A stretch of 64,000 nt of DNA from Mugil cephalus (Eukaryota > Chordata > Actinopteri > Mugiliformes > Mugilidae): the NCBI RefSeq assembly GCF_022458985.1, contig NC_061774.1:7864616-7928615 (forward strand). Direction: 5' to 3'. Shown one piece after another: positions 32,341 to 58,711 of this stretch. Within the stretch, counting starts at the first letter, position 1. Each line of letters starts with the position of its first letter. Under the pieces are notes generated by a model that worked only from the letters and a program-made list of their open reading frames with translations, did not search any database and was not told the DNA's origin. The translations under genes and the position numbers were made by a program.

Positions 32341-32999
32341 GTTTTGACTGTAGCCTGGTGGCGGTAGTAGTAGTCGTTAGGATGGTGAACTAAAAAGCGT
32401 TATGTAAAATTAAAAAAAAAGTTGCTTGCTGTCCGCCGCTTATCCCATTTCTCAAAAAAAAAAAAGAAAAAGAAAAAAGCCTACAAATAAATATGTTATT
32501 TTAAATCGACATGGTGTTATTTTAAGTGTAATCCACAAGGAAGAGCTGAATTTTCGCAAACCGTTAAACAAACGGAATGACTTTTAATAAACCGTTACTC
32601 AGCCACAGGTGTGACTTTAGAGGCAATTAACGGCTTCAAATACGGGTTGCTAAGATCAAGCTGCGGACGAGACACTGTCTTAGTTTAGTTTTAGTCGAGT
32701 AGGTTCAGCTGTGCTGCCTTGAGACTATGATAAGCGTTAGCACAGGGAGATGAATGTGGTAAATGGGCATCTTCCGGGAATGTCCAAGCCCTTGTGGGAT
32801 GAAAGCTATTGACGATAACTCTTAAACGGGCGGGGTCAACATTAGATTCCATGGAAATGATGAGAGCATGATGTTTTAGGTGGATCAAATTATACAGAAA
32901 ACATCCACAATAGAAGATCGCGTATTGGATCTTTCTATGTGTGTTTGTCTTAAAATGTCACCGCTAAGTAGTTTATAGTATTTTAAGATAAAAATCTTG
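32341..32999. other. Intergenic stretch between elf4 candidate promoter and tRNA-Glu
   Basis: AT-rich, with A-rich runs at about 32410-32480. No coding feature was seen. A run of five A on plus at 32990-32994 gives TTTTT on minus just past the tRNA 3' end, fitting a Pol III terminator. Confidence 0.6.
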
Positions 33000-33071
33000 T
33001 TCCCATACCGGGAGTCGAACCCGGGCCGCCTGGGTGAAAACCAGGAATCCTAACCGCTAGACCATATGGGA
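33000..33071 (-). tRNA. tRNA-Glu (anticodon TTC)
   Basis: The 72-base minus-strand sequence begins TCCCATATGGTCTAGCGGTT and folds as a full cloverleaf. The acceptor stem is TCCCATA/TATGGGA with discriminator A. The anticodon arm is CCTGG-TTTTCAC-CCAGG, giving anticodon TTC. The T arm contains GGGTTCGACTCCC. A box and B box are intact, there is no intron, and TTTTT follows within about ten bases. It looks like a functional single-copy gene transcribed by Pol III, placed between the elf4 and ube2a 5' ends. Confidence 0.97.
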
Positions 33072-33894
33072 CCGATGCAAAAAACATTTACAGTTTACAG
33101 TCATAGACATATTAGATGTTGGGACAATGAAATAAGTATTTGCGTATTATGGCACCATAACTAGCTTAAACAGAAAAATGAATTACACCTTATATTTATG
33201 ATAATCGTGGCACGTCCCTACGCGTAGTTTTTATTTTATTTTATTATTATTTCTTTTACAGTCTACGGCGTTTAATTTACTTGGATGCTCGTCGCCATCT
33301 AATGGTACTTCGATGGTACTGCAAATTCAACACAGAAATACCTTGTGTTAGTAACGGCCAGGGTTTACTCTTAAACCAAGCGATTAAATGTGTCTCTATT
33401 TAATCGTAATTTCTATTTGACCATGCGGTTTAGAGAGAAGCAACCCGTCTTAAATTTATACAAATCCCCACAGCGTTCCGAACAAACTAAATATGGATGC
33501 AAACATATGACGTAATTTCACTGGACCGATTCAAGTGTAAAGAAAGGGGTACTTCAACAAAAAAACATATTTTAGGTATATACTTACAGTGAGATAGAGA
33601 TAGTTTACGTTTGTAATGTTGTCATTATACACAGAAATGTAATAAGTAGCACTTTTAGTTAGTATTGGCGTTGTTACGTTGTTTACCAATTTAGATTTAG
33701 TCGACGTTAGTATCCTCCTTTTAGTGTAAGTGGTAGCACCCTTAGTCTCGGAGAGGCAGCCAAATATTTGACAAACTAGCAGCAATCGTTAGCTAGCTCG
33801 CTAGGAGTAGTGAAATTATATACCGATTTAAACAGTTCCGTAAATTGGAGACGCTCACGTATTTGCCAAGGATTTAGGGTTTTGTGTAAACAGG
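33072..33894 (+). promoter_or_regulatory. ube2a: ube2a upstream region and 5'UTR
   Basis: This holds the ube2a promoter by position. The last 110 bases carry CGTTAGCTAGCTCGCTAGG (33787-33805), a motif type that recurs at several other promoters of this window. A TATATACC string follows at about 33820. The transcription start cannot be fixed from sequence. Confidence 0.5.
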
Positions 33895-36217
33895 ATGTCG
33901 ACTCCAGCAAGACGACGTTTAATGAGAGATTTTAAACGGTAAGCGAAAGGAAAACAAGAGAGAAGTGGCTGTAGCTGACGTTAGCAGCCCTGTTGGTGTT
34001 AGCCTAAACGGCAATCCAAGCTACTACACCGCAGTAAAACAATAACATAAGTAAACATGTAACCACTTTCAGATTATATGAACGTTTTTGCTCTCGGTAG
34101 ATGTACCATTTGCTGGATTAGGGTGGTATGAACGAGATAATTATTTGATAGCTATTCATAATCAACAATAACTGTAACGTCAGCGTTAGCAAGGCGGCAG
34201 TAACGTTTATTTTGTTCAACCTGCGGTCACGGCTACCTTTAGATGTCGTGGTACTAAGGTCCATGGTGGTGTGTAACATAATCATTTCTAAGCAAACCTT
34301 TCCCGAAACTGATAATAGCGTTTTACAGTTTTTGCGGGGCTACAAATGAAGTCACCGGGCAGATGGTCATTTCCAGCTTGATGAAACGTTTAGGTGGATG
34401 GGCACCATGCAAATACACACTTACGAAGAGAGTTGTTATCCCCGGGCCTTGGTAGATCTCTGCCTAAGCCCAAGGATCAGCAACCATCTGCCATGCAGTC
34501 ACTAAAAACCTGTAGCCAGTCAGCCATGGCACATGGTTCCTTATCCCTGATCTACAGTATGTCCCCACTAACCACAACTGATGGTCACAGAGTCCAAGAC
34601 CTAATCCTGGTTGGCTCAACATTAAAGTCAGCCTCTACAGTATTGTTTATAAGGCTCTGCAGGCTATTAAATAGCTAACTTTTAACTTAGAAAATGTGTC
34701 AGGGATGTGTGAGCCATTATTCGTTTTCACTGGGGTATAACATTCCTCTGTACTTTACAGTGCAACTACAGTCTGACTGATTATGTTCCAAAAACTAGAG
34801 ACATTATTTGATGAATACTTATGATAATGTTTGCCGTCTGTTAATATATGACCACGTTGTAAGAGATGGAGAAGTGCCACTGGGAAATATCCAGTCGGGT
34901 GTAAAGATACAACTTGGGGCTTGTGTTATCTTAGAACATTCACTCACATTTTACATATTTTAATCACCAAGAGAATGATCCGGTATTTCTGCTCTGTGTC
35001 TGTTATCTGACAGGCTGCAAGAGGATCCTCCTGCTGGAGTTAGTGGGGCCCCATCAGAAAACAATATCATGGTATGGAACGCTGTCATTTTTGGGTAAGT
35101 TGATTCGTTAACAAGACATTTTTTGACATATGTGATGAAGCTGTTCTTGTTCGGGTGCCATTTCAAATACTACGAAAATGTCATGGTGGCTTTTTGCAAG
35201 GTGATTTACAAAGATGTATTTCTTTTTACCCTCTTCAAGACCGGAGGGAACGCCCTTTGAAGATGGTAAGTCCTCTCTGAAGCTCTTTACATCCAAATAA
35301 TTTATCTTCCCAGTCCTGCCATGCATGCGTTGCAATAATTCATGAGGACTGGAAGCATATCGGGTCTTGGGAATTAGATTGTATTGATTAGGATGGTTCA
35401 GAGTAGATTTTAGATGCCGTGTTATCAAGTGAGAGTTTGTTTTGCAAGGATGATAGAACTACTGCACCCAACTTGTTAAATTGTCCTCAAAACAAGAACA
35501 GTGCTGGTTGTCTATGAAACCTTTGACTTAAACTGCAACGACAACACAGTATTGTTCTAAACACACATTTGTAAAAGCGACACCATTCACTACAAGTGTC
35601 TCAAGTGTTCATACTACATTCTGCTTTCAGGAACCTTCAAACTTACAATTGAATTCACAGAGGAATATCCAAATAAACCTCCAACAGTGCGATTTGTCTC
35701 CAAAATGTTTCATCCAAATGGTATGTTCTAACTAATTTGAATCACAGAAATTAAAAGTTTATATTTATCCTTTATTTAGCCCAGGAAATCTGACCTGTTG
35801 TCTGAAAGGTTTTGTTCTGAATGCTTTTTTGCAGTGTATGCAGACGGCAGCATATGCTTAGATATACTTCAGAATCGCTGGAGTCCCACTTATGATGTCT
35901 CTTCAATCTTAACTTCAATACAGGTAATCTTCCGTTTCTAAATTTAACACGATACATACATATACACTAATCCACTATTTTATACATGTTATGAATGTCC
36001 AGCTCTTAAGTTACCCTTAAGTTATGACATAAAACTTTATTAGAAACCTAACCCACTCTTCCCGACATTCTCTGTTGTGTATTTAAAGTCTTTACTGGAT
36101 GAGCCAAACCCAAATAGTCCAGCCAACAGCCAAGCAGCCCAGCTCTACCAGGAAAACAAACGGGAGTACGAGAAGAGGGTTTCTGCTATTGTTGAACAGA
36201 GTTGGCGCGACTGTTGA
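33895..36217 (+). CDS. ube2a: Ubiquitin-conjugating enzyme E2 A (RAD6 homologue)
   Basis: Six coding exons: 33895-33938, 35014-35094, 35240-35265 (only 26 bases), 35631-35720, 35835-35923, 36089-36217. They total 459 bases and encode 152 residues, the usual length. The product starts [15 protein letters not shown] and ends EQSWRDC. As far as I recall it equals human UBE2A. It differs from UBE2B at the diagnostic places: PPAGV, IMVWN, FKLTIEF, RFVSK and the WRDC end. The catalytic cysteine is in [13 protein letters not shown] (about residue 88), after the HPN motif. This E2 works with RAD18 on PCNA and with RNF20/40 on histone H2B in the nucleus. All introns are GT-AG. It is divergent from elf4 and convergent with nkrf. 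Confidence 0.97.
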
Positions 36218-37130
36218 CCCCAGTTACTGTTTGAGTAGGAACAGTGTCCAGCCCAGAATCAAGAAAACCACCGATCAAGAAAAACAACTGATCACACAGA
36301 AATGACACATCTTAAAATCCTTCAGTATATTTGTCCCCTAACTGTCGCTAAGTTTGTATGCTGTTGTGTCGTGGCATTCACTCCTGCCGAATGCTATTGT
36401 TGGGCAATAGCGGATGTTTGTTTAAAAAAAAGAAAAGTTAATGTACCTTGTTATATCTGGGTTACTTGCTACATGCCCCAAGGTTTTTTTTTTTTTTTTG
36501 AAAGAAGAAAAAAAGACAATAGCCAGTGTCTCATTTGTCACCCTTCCACCAGTTTAGTCATATATTAAGTGAACTGGTTGGATTAAGTGACAGTTAATTA
36601 GATGTGCTTGCTGTGTGGTTTGCTGTGTAGATACAGGCAATTTATATTTCCATATTAAAGCTGTCCATGGGTGTTTCTCCCTCTGTTTGAGTGGGCTCAC
36701 TCGTTTTGGTTTTGTTAGTTTCTGCCTATTGGAAGCCTTGCAGAGGGATAGAAGTTAACCTGGCATGGACATCCATCCCTCTAACAACTCAACAGATGCC
36801 TTGAAGAGGTGAGGGGGGCATTGTTCTCTCAGCTTTCCTTGTAAAGCCATGCCTTTGATTTTAAACCCTTCTAGATATTGGTAAATGCATATGTCCCTCT
36901 CCAGCACAGAAACAAGACATTCAGTATCCTTTCATTTAACGCTGATGTTTGACAGCTGTGTGAACATTTCTATGCTATTTTACAATCTTGCAAATCAGCC
37001 GTCATTAAAAAGCTGATAATACTGTTTAAACAGGATGGTGTCTGTTTTCGGATTATAAAACTTTGCACTGGTAACCCATGTAACAAACTGTACATTTTCT
37101 TGTAAATAAAATAAATATACATCACTTGGC
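36218..37130 (+). other. ube2a: ube2a 3'UTR
   Basis: No coding sequence. An ATTAAA near 36653 could be a proximal polyadenylation signal. The stronger signal is the overlapping AATAAA pair at 37105-37115, giving a 3'UTR of about 0.9 kb. Confidence 0.6.
37105..37115 (+). terminator. ube2a: ube2a polyadenylation signal (two overlapping AATAAA)
   Basis: AATAAAATAAA, preceded by TGTA (the CFIm-type element), lies about 0.9 kb after the stop codon. Confidence 0.65.
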
Positions 37131-37803
37131 AATTGTTTGGCTTTTTTTTAACTCACTGCAAAAAAAAAAAATAAAAAAATAACCATCTAAATTGACTTCA
37201 GCCTGTTGATGGTCATCAGTTTGAATTTATTCAGTCATTACAGCTGTGAAAACAAGCAGACATGTTAACCATACTAAAGAACCAAAACATCGGACATGGA
37301 ACAAAGTTCACTGCTTACAGTTTCCTATGTGGAGGTTTTCTGACCATGGATGCATCTTGTAACTGTAGAATGATGTTGGGGTGTGTCAACGTTGCAAATA
37401 TCGTTGCAGGTATTGCTGAATACAGATAGATCACTATGGAGAGGTGGTATGGGCACCTAGCTACAGATTAATGTTAATGCTGCTCTAGTCCTCGTCTTTG
37501 ATGAGTCAACTCTGTTTACAATGTTCACAAACAAGTGACGAAAAGCTGCATATTCTGCCGGGTTTCTTTTTCAGACACAAAACATGGACAGACCTCAGTC
37601 TTTTTTTTTTTTTTCTTTTTTAATCAAAAATAATTTAAATAACCGGAGCATCGGGACAAGCTACCACAAAGCACTGAACGCAAGCTCAGACGTGTGGAAT
37701 GGCAGGAGACACAAGTCAATCACCCTACAGCTCCTGCTAAAGCTAGCGTACATTTCATGGCGAAGGAATGCAGAAACCACAAGTGATACCTGATAGATTC
37801 TCA
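37131..37803. other. Gap between convergent ube2a and nkrf 3' ends
   Basis: About 0.7 kb of AT-rich DNA with a T run at 37602-37620. No gene is supported. It may include longer 3'UTR forms of either neighbour. Confidence 0.6.
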
Positions 37804-37809
37804 TTTATT
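37804..37809 (-). terminator. nkrf: nkrf polyadenylation signal
   Basis: TTTATT on plus reads AATAAA on minus, about 115 bases past the nkrf stop codon. This implies a very short 3'UTR. Confidence 0.55.
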
Positions 37810-37924
37810 AATGTGTGCTTCACATTTGTCTTACACAAGTATGAGCACAGCAGGTATGCAGGAGTGTGATTTGTCCAAGCTGATGATAAATTGTATTTTT
37901 TTTTTAGTTTTTTCTGCATGCAAA

Positions 37925-40900
37925 TTAGTGGGATGCCTGAGGTTTCACAAGTTCATATCGTCCCACCTGTCCTTCCTGTAAAAGTTGACCAATGAGCTGG
38001 TCTTTGTGCACTTTGCGGCTGACAATGAGGAACCGTTGGCGCCCCTGTCCGTACGACTTGCTTCGTAGGCCGTACTTCTGAGATATCTGGTGGATCTGCT
38101 TGCGTTCGTCGTTGGTGAGGTCGGTGGAGAAGCGAAGGTCGTCCTGGCGTTCTGAACTGACGTAGTTACGAATGATGTCCTCAATGTCGCGCTTGCTGAG
38201 CTGATTTCCTGTTTTATCTGCATCCATACCCAAACCTTCTCTTGAGAACTGCTCCTTCACTCTGATCGGTTCTGAGATGCCGTCTCCGTCTCGGCCCAGA
38301 CCACCTCCTTTCCAGCCCATCTTCCGGAGCAGCTGGTTTCCAATGTTGTCTTCCTTTATCTCCTGCCTCGTGGCCTCCTCACCAGAGCGAGCCAGGATCT
38401 GAGAGCGGGATATAGCGTCGCTGTGACCCTCCTTTCTCAGATTGGACTTGACCACAGCCTGCGTCTGTCTCAAGGTTGCCAAAGCCTCTTCTGCTGCAAT
38501 GTGTTTTACAATTTTCTTTGGTCCAATTCCTGCAGCAACATACTGTCCTTCTAAGTAAACCTCACACTTCCAGCGATGATCAGGCAGAACCATGAACTTG
38601 TAATCAGCAGTCACTTTATTAAACTGAGCCGTGTCATTAATGATACAGATGGCGTTATCTGAATTTTCCAAGATAACCAGCTCGCTCAGATGCTTCTTTT
38701 TGCCGCCCTGCAGCCCAAAGCGTCCACCACAATCTGACTGACTATTTCCTCTGGAATATTGTGACTGATGTTGCTGCTGCTGCTGTTGTTGGTGCTGTTG
38801 TTGTTGCTGTTGTTGTTGTTGCTGTCGCTGCGCCTGGTTCATGCGAAGCTTCCTCACTGCCTCTTCTGCTGCTGCATGCTTCGAGCTCTTTTTAGTGCCT
38901 GTCGCCTGCGCTACAAGCTCATCCTGTAGAAAAACACTGCACAGCCAGGCAGTGTTGTTGGGAAGCAGGTCGAACTTATAGTCAATCTTCATGCGATTGA
39001 AAGCAGCGGAGTTGTTAAGTATGCAGATGGCATCGTGAGCATTGTCCATAACAACAAACTCTGTCCAGTGCTTACGCTTGTCCGGCTCATACTGGCCCTT
39101 GGAGCTGGGTGTAGGTTTATCCTCTGGGTTGCGGAGTGCAGGTAAAAACGCTGGTGTTGGGCTGAGCATCTGGCACACGACTATATCATTAACTATCGAG
39201 TGCCTGTATTTACGCTGCACAACACGAACCTCGACTGGTTTCAGGAAAAGTTTCACAGCCTGCTCAGAAGCCCTGTCCCTCGCTCCATTTTTACTCCCGG
39301 AATATCCAGTAGCGAGATACACACCCTGACATCGGAGTTCACAGGCATAGCCATCTGTCGGCACTTTCCGGTTTTTCGGTAGGTCAGCTTGTGGAATATC
39401 CTTCAGGTTGACGTAAACATACTCGGGGTTGGTTTTGCAGGCCTGAATGCTGCGGCTCAACATAAAATTATAGTTTGGTGATTCACTTCCTGTCATATAC
39501 ACTGGGTCCCTAAAAGCAACAGACAACGCAGACGCTACACTGGCAATCAGTCTTTGCTTCTCGTCTAATGTCGACTGAGATACAGGAAGAGGCTGCGATG
39601 ACTGCGGCAGGTTAGGACTGCTCCTGCCCGGGCTGTTGTAGACTCTGTTGAATGGCCTGCTCGACGATGGTCTGTCCTGATGGCTGTACCCCAAACCCTG
39701 ACGTCCTGAATCCCAGCCTCCTGACCTGCTTCCTCCCCCGTACCCATTGTACCTGCGGGGCTGAGAATAGCAGTCTAAATTTCGAGAGGAGCTGTGGGCT
39801 TCATACTTGGCGGAGTAGTCTTGCTGTGTTTTCGCCATGAAATTTGAAGATGGTCCATGGCCCCCATAACCCAAACCACTAGTGCCACCCGAAGAAATCT
39901 CTCTGTCTCTGTCCCTGTGGGAACCCCAAGAGTCAGAAGTGTACGATGGCAGTCTGTCAAAAGCAGGTCTCAGCGAGGAGGAGCCCTGCGCTCTGTTGGT
40001 GCCGCTGTAAGAGGAGTGTTCAGGTTCCCACTGCCTCGCACCGTACGACTCAGTCCTCCTTCGCTCCTTATCATTCTCCTTCTCATCAGCGCCAGTTCCT
40101 CCACTGCTTCCACCACTGACAAAATGCACAGGCTCAAATCGAGGTCTGGAACCAAATTTTGTCAAAGGCATTTTCCTCATAGGCTCGTCTCCTGCAACAA
40201 CACAAGTAAACACAATCAAGTTTCTGAAATAAGCAGGTCAGTGACTGTGAAATAGGAGGTCAAGGCCTAAAAAGAATCAGCCTCTTTCAGCAAATCCCAA
40301 GAAAAAAAAAACAATTGTTTATACTAACAGGAATTGGGTGTGAAAGACAATATTTTTATCGTCTGTGCCAAGGATCTCCACTGCAGAACAAAAACTATTA
40401 AGAACACATTGAGTCACTCTGTTTCACTGGGTGACATGTAAGGACTTACTGACTTCAGCTCCTAAATACTCAGTAAAGCACCAGCTAAAAATACATCTAA
40501 ACAAATTTGTTATCTATTCCTATTTGAGTAATTAAGCTTAAATTACAGGGTCGTTAAAAAAACAATCACAGTCTCTTACACACACACCATTGACAACATC
40601 TTGTCAAGGGAATTGATGAGCCTTGAGGCTGAGAGAAAAAAAAACATTCTGTGGAAGACAGAAAAGTCAATCCTAACAGCTGAACTAACACCATATTTGT
40701 TTTGGTATGTTCATGGGAATTGTTAAGAAACAGCAACGTAACATGGTGTCGACTGTATCCTTGAACAGTGGAGGAGGCTGCAATGTTGCTGCAACCCGAA
40801 ACCCAGAAGCACAATTCTGACTCAGGTTACTGACAGTCTGTCATTCGGCTAACACATTGCAGTAACACATATGTTAATAGAAAACAGTGAGGCACATTTT

Positions 40901-41099
40901 GATGCAACAATGTCATGTGTGTAAAACACAAACAGTAGATAGTATAGTATTCATTTAACATGTGATGCACAACCAAGGATTAACACTCACTTCCATCAGA
41001 AGAAGTAGCTCTCTTTTTTGCATCACCACTAGGACTTGGGTCAAACGAGGGCATTTCGCCAATGTCAGTCCCTTCTGCCATCACCAGCACCATCCGCAT
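37925..41099 (-). CDS. nkrf: NF-kappa-B-repressing factor (Nkrf)
   Basis: Two coding exons, 40991-41099 and 37925-40191, encode 791 residues; human NKRF has 690. The N-terminus MRMVLVMAEGTDIGEMPSFD aligns with the human start, so I chose the ATG at 41099 over in-frame ATGs at 41093 and 41081. The early motif RPRFEPVHFV is conserved. Two double-stranded-RNA-binding-like domains lie at about residues 413-484 and 536-611 (each with NNSAAFN or NDTAQFN and KHAAAEEA or KHIAAEEA). A G-patch is at about 649-690 (NIGNQLLRKMGWKGGGLG) and an R3H domain at about 715-775 (LTNDERKQIHQISQKYGL). The protein is nucleolar, represses NF-kB targets and acts with DHX15 and XRN2 in pre-rRNA processing. A Gly/Ser/Arg-rich N-terminal region and a glutamine tract explain the extra length. 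It is tandem with septin 6 and convergent with ube2a. Confidence 0.95.
38771..38826 (-). repeat. nkrf: Polyglutamine (CAG/CAA) tract in nkrf
   Basis: On minus, mixed CAG and CAA codons encode about 18 Gln broken by one His, at about residues 491-510. It lies between the two dsRNA-binding-like domains. Mixed codons usually make such tracts less prone to expansion. Confidence 0.9.
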
Positions 41100-41870
41100 C
41101 AAATCCAGGCCATACCTATTAGGATACAAACCAGACATCAAGCGAATGGCTGAGATACACAAGCATCAACATCTCATGAGTTAATGCTCTCCTCCTGTCT
41201 ACAGATGAACCACCTGTCAGCAGCACGCAGAGACAGAAATACAAACCAACAGAGTGGACAAAGCATTATATTGCGTTAAAACGTATGTAATGGCTACAAT
41301 ACTGGAAAAATTACATCAGGACTTGGTGCTAACGCCAAGCCTTGACAGAGTGACGCAGTAGGCCGACAGTGCCCGGCTCTCACAAGAAGCCACGTTTTAC
41401 AAGCTAAACATTATTTTCTTCTCGCTAAATGCTACAATGTATTAGAGGGGTCGTGTACCTACCTTAAGGTGTAGCCTTTACTCCCACGTATATATCGGTC
41501 ATTCAGCTGAGCAGGAGACGGTACATTTATATTTATAAACACCCGGCAATTGTTATTATTCTTTTAGCCTGGGTTAGCCGTGCTGTTGGTTGCTAGCATT
41601 AGCCAGCTAACCTAGCTCCACTTCTCTAGCGGCAGCTTGCTCTCACACTTATATATGGTTGTCAGGTTCGGGGTGGCCTAAGAAGAACCCGAGATACGGA
41701 ATTGTCTCCTTTAAGGGGACCTTCAGAGATGGGAGACTGAAAACGCAGCGTACTAGAGCTACACAGGTCTAGCCAGCTAACAGCGAGCATCCATTTTCTG
41801 GAGCAGCTACAGGAAAAACATGGCGTCAGGTCAGTCAGTCACCGCACTGGCCCAGAATGCATTGCGGCGG
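41100..41870 (-). promoter_or_regulatory. nkrf: nkrf 5'UTR, first exon and promoter region
   Basis: On minus, acceptor CCTAATAG/GTATGG starts the coding exon at 41115. A donor TTAAG/GTAGGT ends a likely non-coding first exon at 41463. Upstream lie GCTAGCATTAGCCAGCTAAC (41592-41611) and AGCCAGCTAACAGC (41771-41784). GC content is raised, as expected for a housekeeping promoter. Confidence 0.5.
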
Positions 41871-42791
41871 CCAGGCTGCTGTCACTGGTCAGACGTTTCA
41901 GTTGGTTTATTTTGTATTAGTATTATTATAATTATTTACTAAATAATTTAGTATTTAGCATTTAACTGCTGTCTGGGCACACTCTAACCATCCCGTTATT
42001 GGCACAGTGTAGCTTTATGCATAGTTTATTTTTATACTACTGTTTAAAATGTGTTTTGGTTTCATTTTCAGACAAAAGGAGCTTATTGTTAGCCTAATAG
42101 CATAATTGCCTATATGTCATTCTTTGACTGACTGTTACAATATCAATAAAAAATACCAGTATGCTTGCTGAAAACTTGTGTTTTTTTTTCTTGGTTTTAT
42201 ACAATTATGCCATTTGGCTAATGATTTGTACGCTTTACCTGAGTGAAAGGACTTGGTATATTGAAATATCATGCTCACATGCACACACAGTAGCAGCAAA
42301 ATAATGAAATTAAGAAGAATATGTATTACTTGGGTAATATAGGACTCAGGCTGAGGCTTGTACATTGTGGATTGAATCAGTACTTGTAGATTGATGGAAA
42401 ACACTTCCAGCATGGCTCTCCCAATTTCAACCTGAGCAGAGGTCCAATCAGCCAGAGTAATTGGTAAAAGTTTTAATTTCAAAATAAATCTGGTAAAGTT
42501 ACAACCCCCCCCCCCAAAAAAATGGCACCTCCCTCAAATATTTGGAAATGCACTGTGTATGGAGTTTCTGCCGAATCAGTGACGTCGGCCGTCGCTTTGT
42601 GACTCTTATCCTACTGCAGTGTGAACCGTCCCATTTCTCCTGTTAAACATCATTAATACAAATACTAAAAATTACTCATTAATTATCAATTTTTAACATC
42701 AGAAGATAGAAGTGATAATGTTACATTTCAGAAACATGGAAAATGTATTTTTGAAAAAAAAACCCACAAAACATGTGTTTGGATCATATTT
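41871..42791. other. Gap between nkrf 5' end and septin 6 3' end
   Basis: AT-rich, with a C run followed by A at about 42506-42521. I see no gene. Confidence 0.6.
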
Positions 42792-43037
42792 TTTATTCAA
42801 AATGTACATCAATGGAATCAAACCAAAGTAAGATACTGAATCATTTGTAGTGTTGGAGAGGTTCTGACTACAAGAGGTGATGACTGATACTAGAAAAATG
42901 TATGGCAATTTCTGACACCAAAATGTTACTTTACACTCAGAGTCACGTCCAAAGATCATAGGTAATAAACAACAAGTCTCCACTTCAATACACAAAATAT
43001 ATCCTTATAAATTATATAAATGCACGAGTATTGTTTT

Positions 43038-43068
<31 letters not shown>

Positions 43069-44508
43069 ACTCGGATCTGGGATTCAGTTCAACTCCATCT
43101 TATACTAATATTTGGCAAAGAGGGAGCTGAAATCATAGGACAGAGCAAATATACATTAATAATATGCACCATTTTGAAGTAAACAGCATCGAAGGGAACA
43201 GGCCGCAAAACCGCGTCATTAAGGGGATAAAAACAAGCAGGTCAAAGATCACAGCAGTAACGAAAGTAAAAAACGAAAAAGAGAAAAAAAAGATGCATGC
43301 AAAATATTGAATAGGCCAGTGAATATTAAAGCACAACGTGTAATTAAAGGCCATGACATGTGACCTCCATGGTATTCAGCAGTGACGTGTAAACGTGGGC
43401 GGTGAAGTATGACTCTAATTTAATTTTGACGTTTGGAAAACTTGGAAGTTGAACATTTTCATTATAAACTGAGCGAGATTCATGAAAAGAAATACGTCTA
43501 CCAGCTATAAACGTGATGCATGACACATTAGATGTATTAAGTGCTTCTGCCCTTGTTTGTATGTAAGCGCTGATGCTTCAGATTTCTTTCTGATGTGCGT
43601 TTAATAATCCTATTGAGAAAATGAGTGCATAGTGTAGGTCATAGCCATTTTAGCAAAGATTAAGTAAAGTTACGTTCATCAAATAATGATTTGACCTGCG
43701 AGTCCTGTAAATGTGTGAACCCCACCTGACGACTACTAACAGCCTCTCTATGTACATTAAGACATAATAGCTTAGGTTTAAACTGTGCCCGGTTCCAGAC
43801 CTGCCTGGGTTTAGAGCTTCATTGAGTGATCAGAAATACCATGCGAGTCCACATAAGGCCATAATCAACAAAAGAGGAGATGCGATGGAGAGAATAAAAG
43901 GTTGATACAGCGAGAAAAAACAGTAAGAGGTAAAGGGTGCTTAGTTCTTGCTGAAGCTGCAATCCCCTCTTCAGGTGGTCAAGACAGATTAAAAGAAGCT
44001 AAAGAGACAAAAACAGAGAAAGCCAGCAGTTAGAGAAGACGCCAAAGCAGAAACGCTTCCACAAAACATTTAGCAAGGAGTCTCATATCAGGGGAGAACA
44101 GCTTGAAATTTGATTACAGAGACTGTAATGTGTTAACTCCAGCATCTCCAAACAGTGGATTAAAGCATATAATTCCACAGAATCATCTTGTGCTCCATTT
44201 AAGTGCAGGAAAATGTGAAACGCTACGAGATTACACGCCACTCCCTCACAACCGAAGTGGAAAAGGTGTTAGTCACTGCAAAAAACATTACACATATAAG
44301 CATAAGCAGAGGCAATAAATCAAGAATTAGGTCGTTTGAGGTGAGGTTAAAGCAGCGGTGAAGCACATAGACATAAACCCATATTATAGCAAAGCAGATG
44401 ATGATTAAGAAACCCTGAAGGATGGGGTCCACAAAGCCTCTGGTCACATTTGAGGTACTCAGTACCCACAAGGGCTGGTTCTCTTAGCAAAGCTCGAGGG
44501 CTGAGGAC
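42792..44508 (-). other. septin6: Septin 6 3'UTR (long isoform) and polyadenylation signal
   Basis: This follows the stop codon at 44509-44511. TTTATT at 42792-42797 reads AATAAA on minus and would end a 1.7-kb 3'UTR. The sequence is T-rich on the coding strand. It contains an 81-codon hydrophobic frame without an ATG at 44223-44471, discussed as a finding. Confidence 0.5.

Positions 44509-58711
<14,203 letters not shown>

Noticed and set aside
40192-40219. Upstream ATG extending the long nkrf frame to 764 codons
   Set aside because: The extension runs through TTGTTGCAG, a clear splice acceptor. The upstream exon at 40991-41099 supplies the conserved N-terminus, so the extension is intron.
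42135-42995. Hydrophobic open frames on minus near the septin 6 3' end
   Set aside because: They are T-rich, fall in 3'UTR or intergenic DNA, and show no family resemblance.
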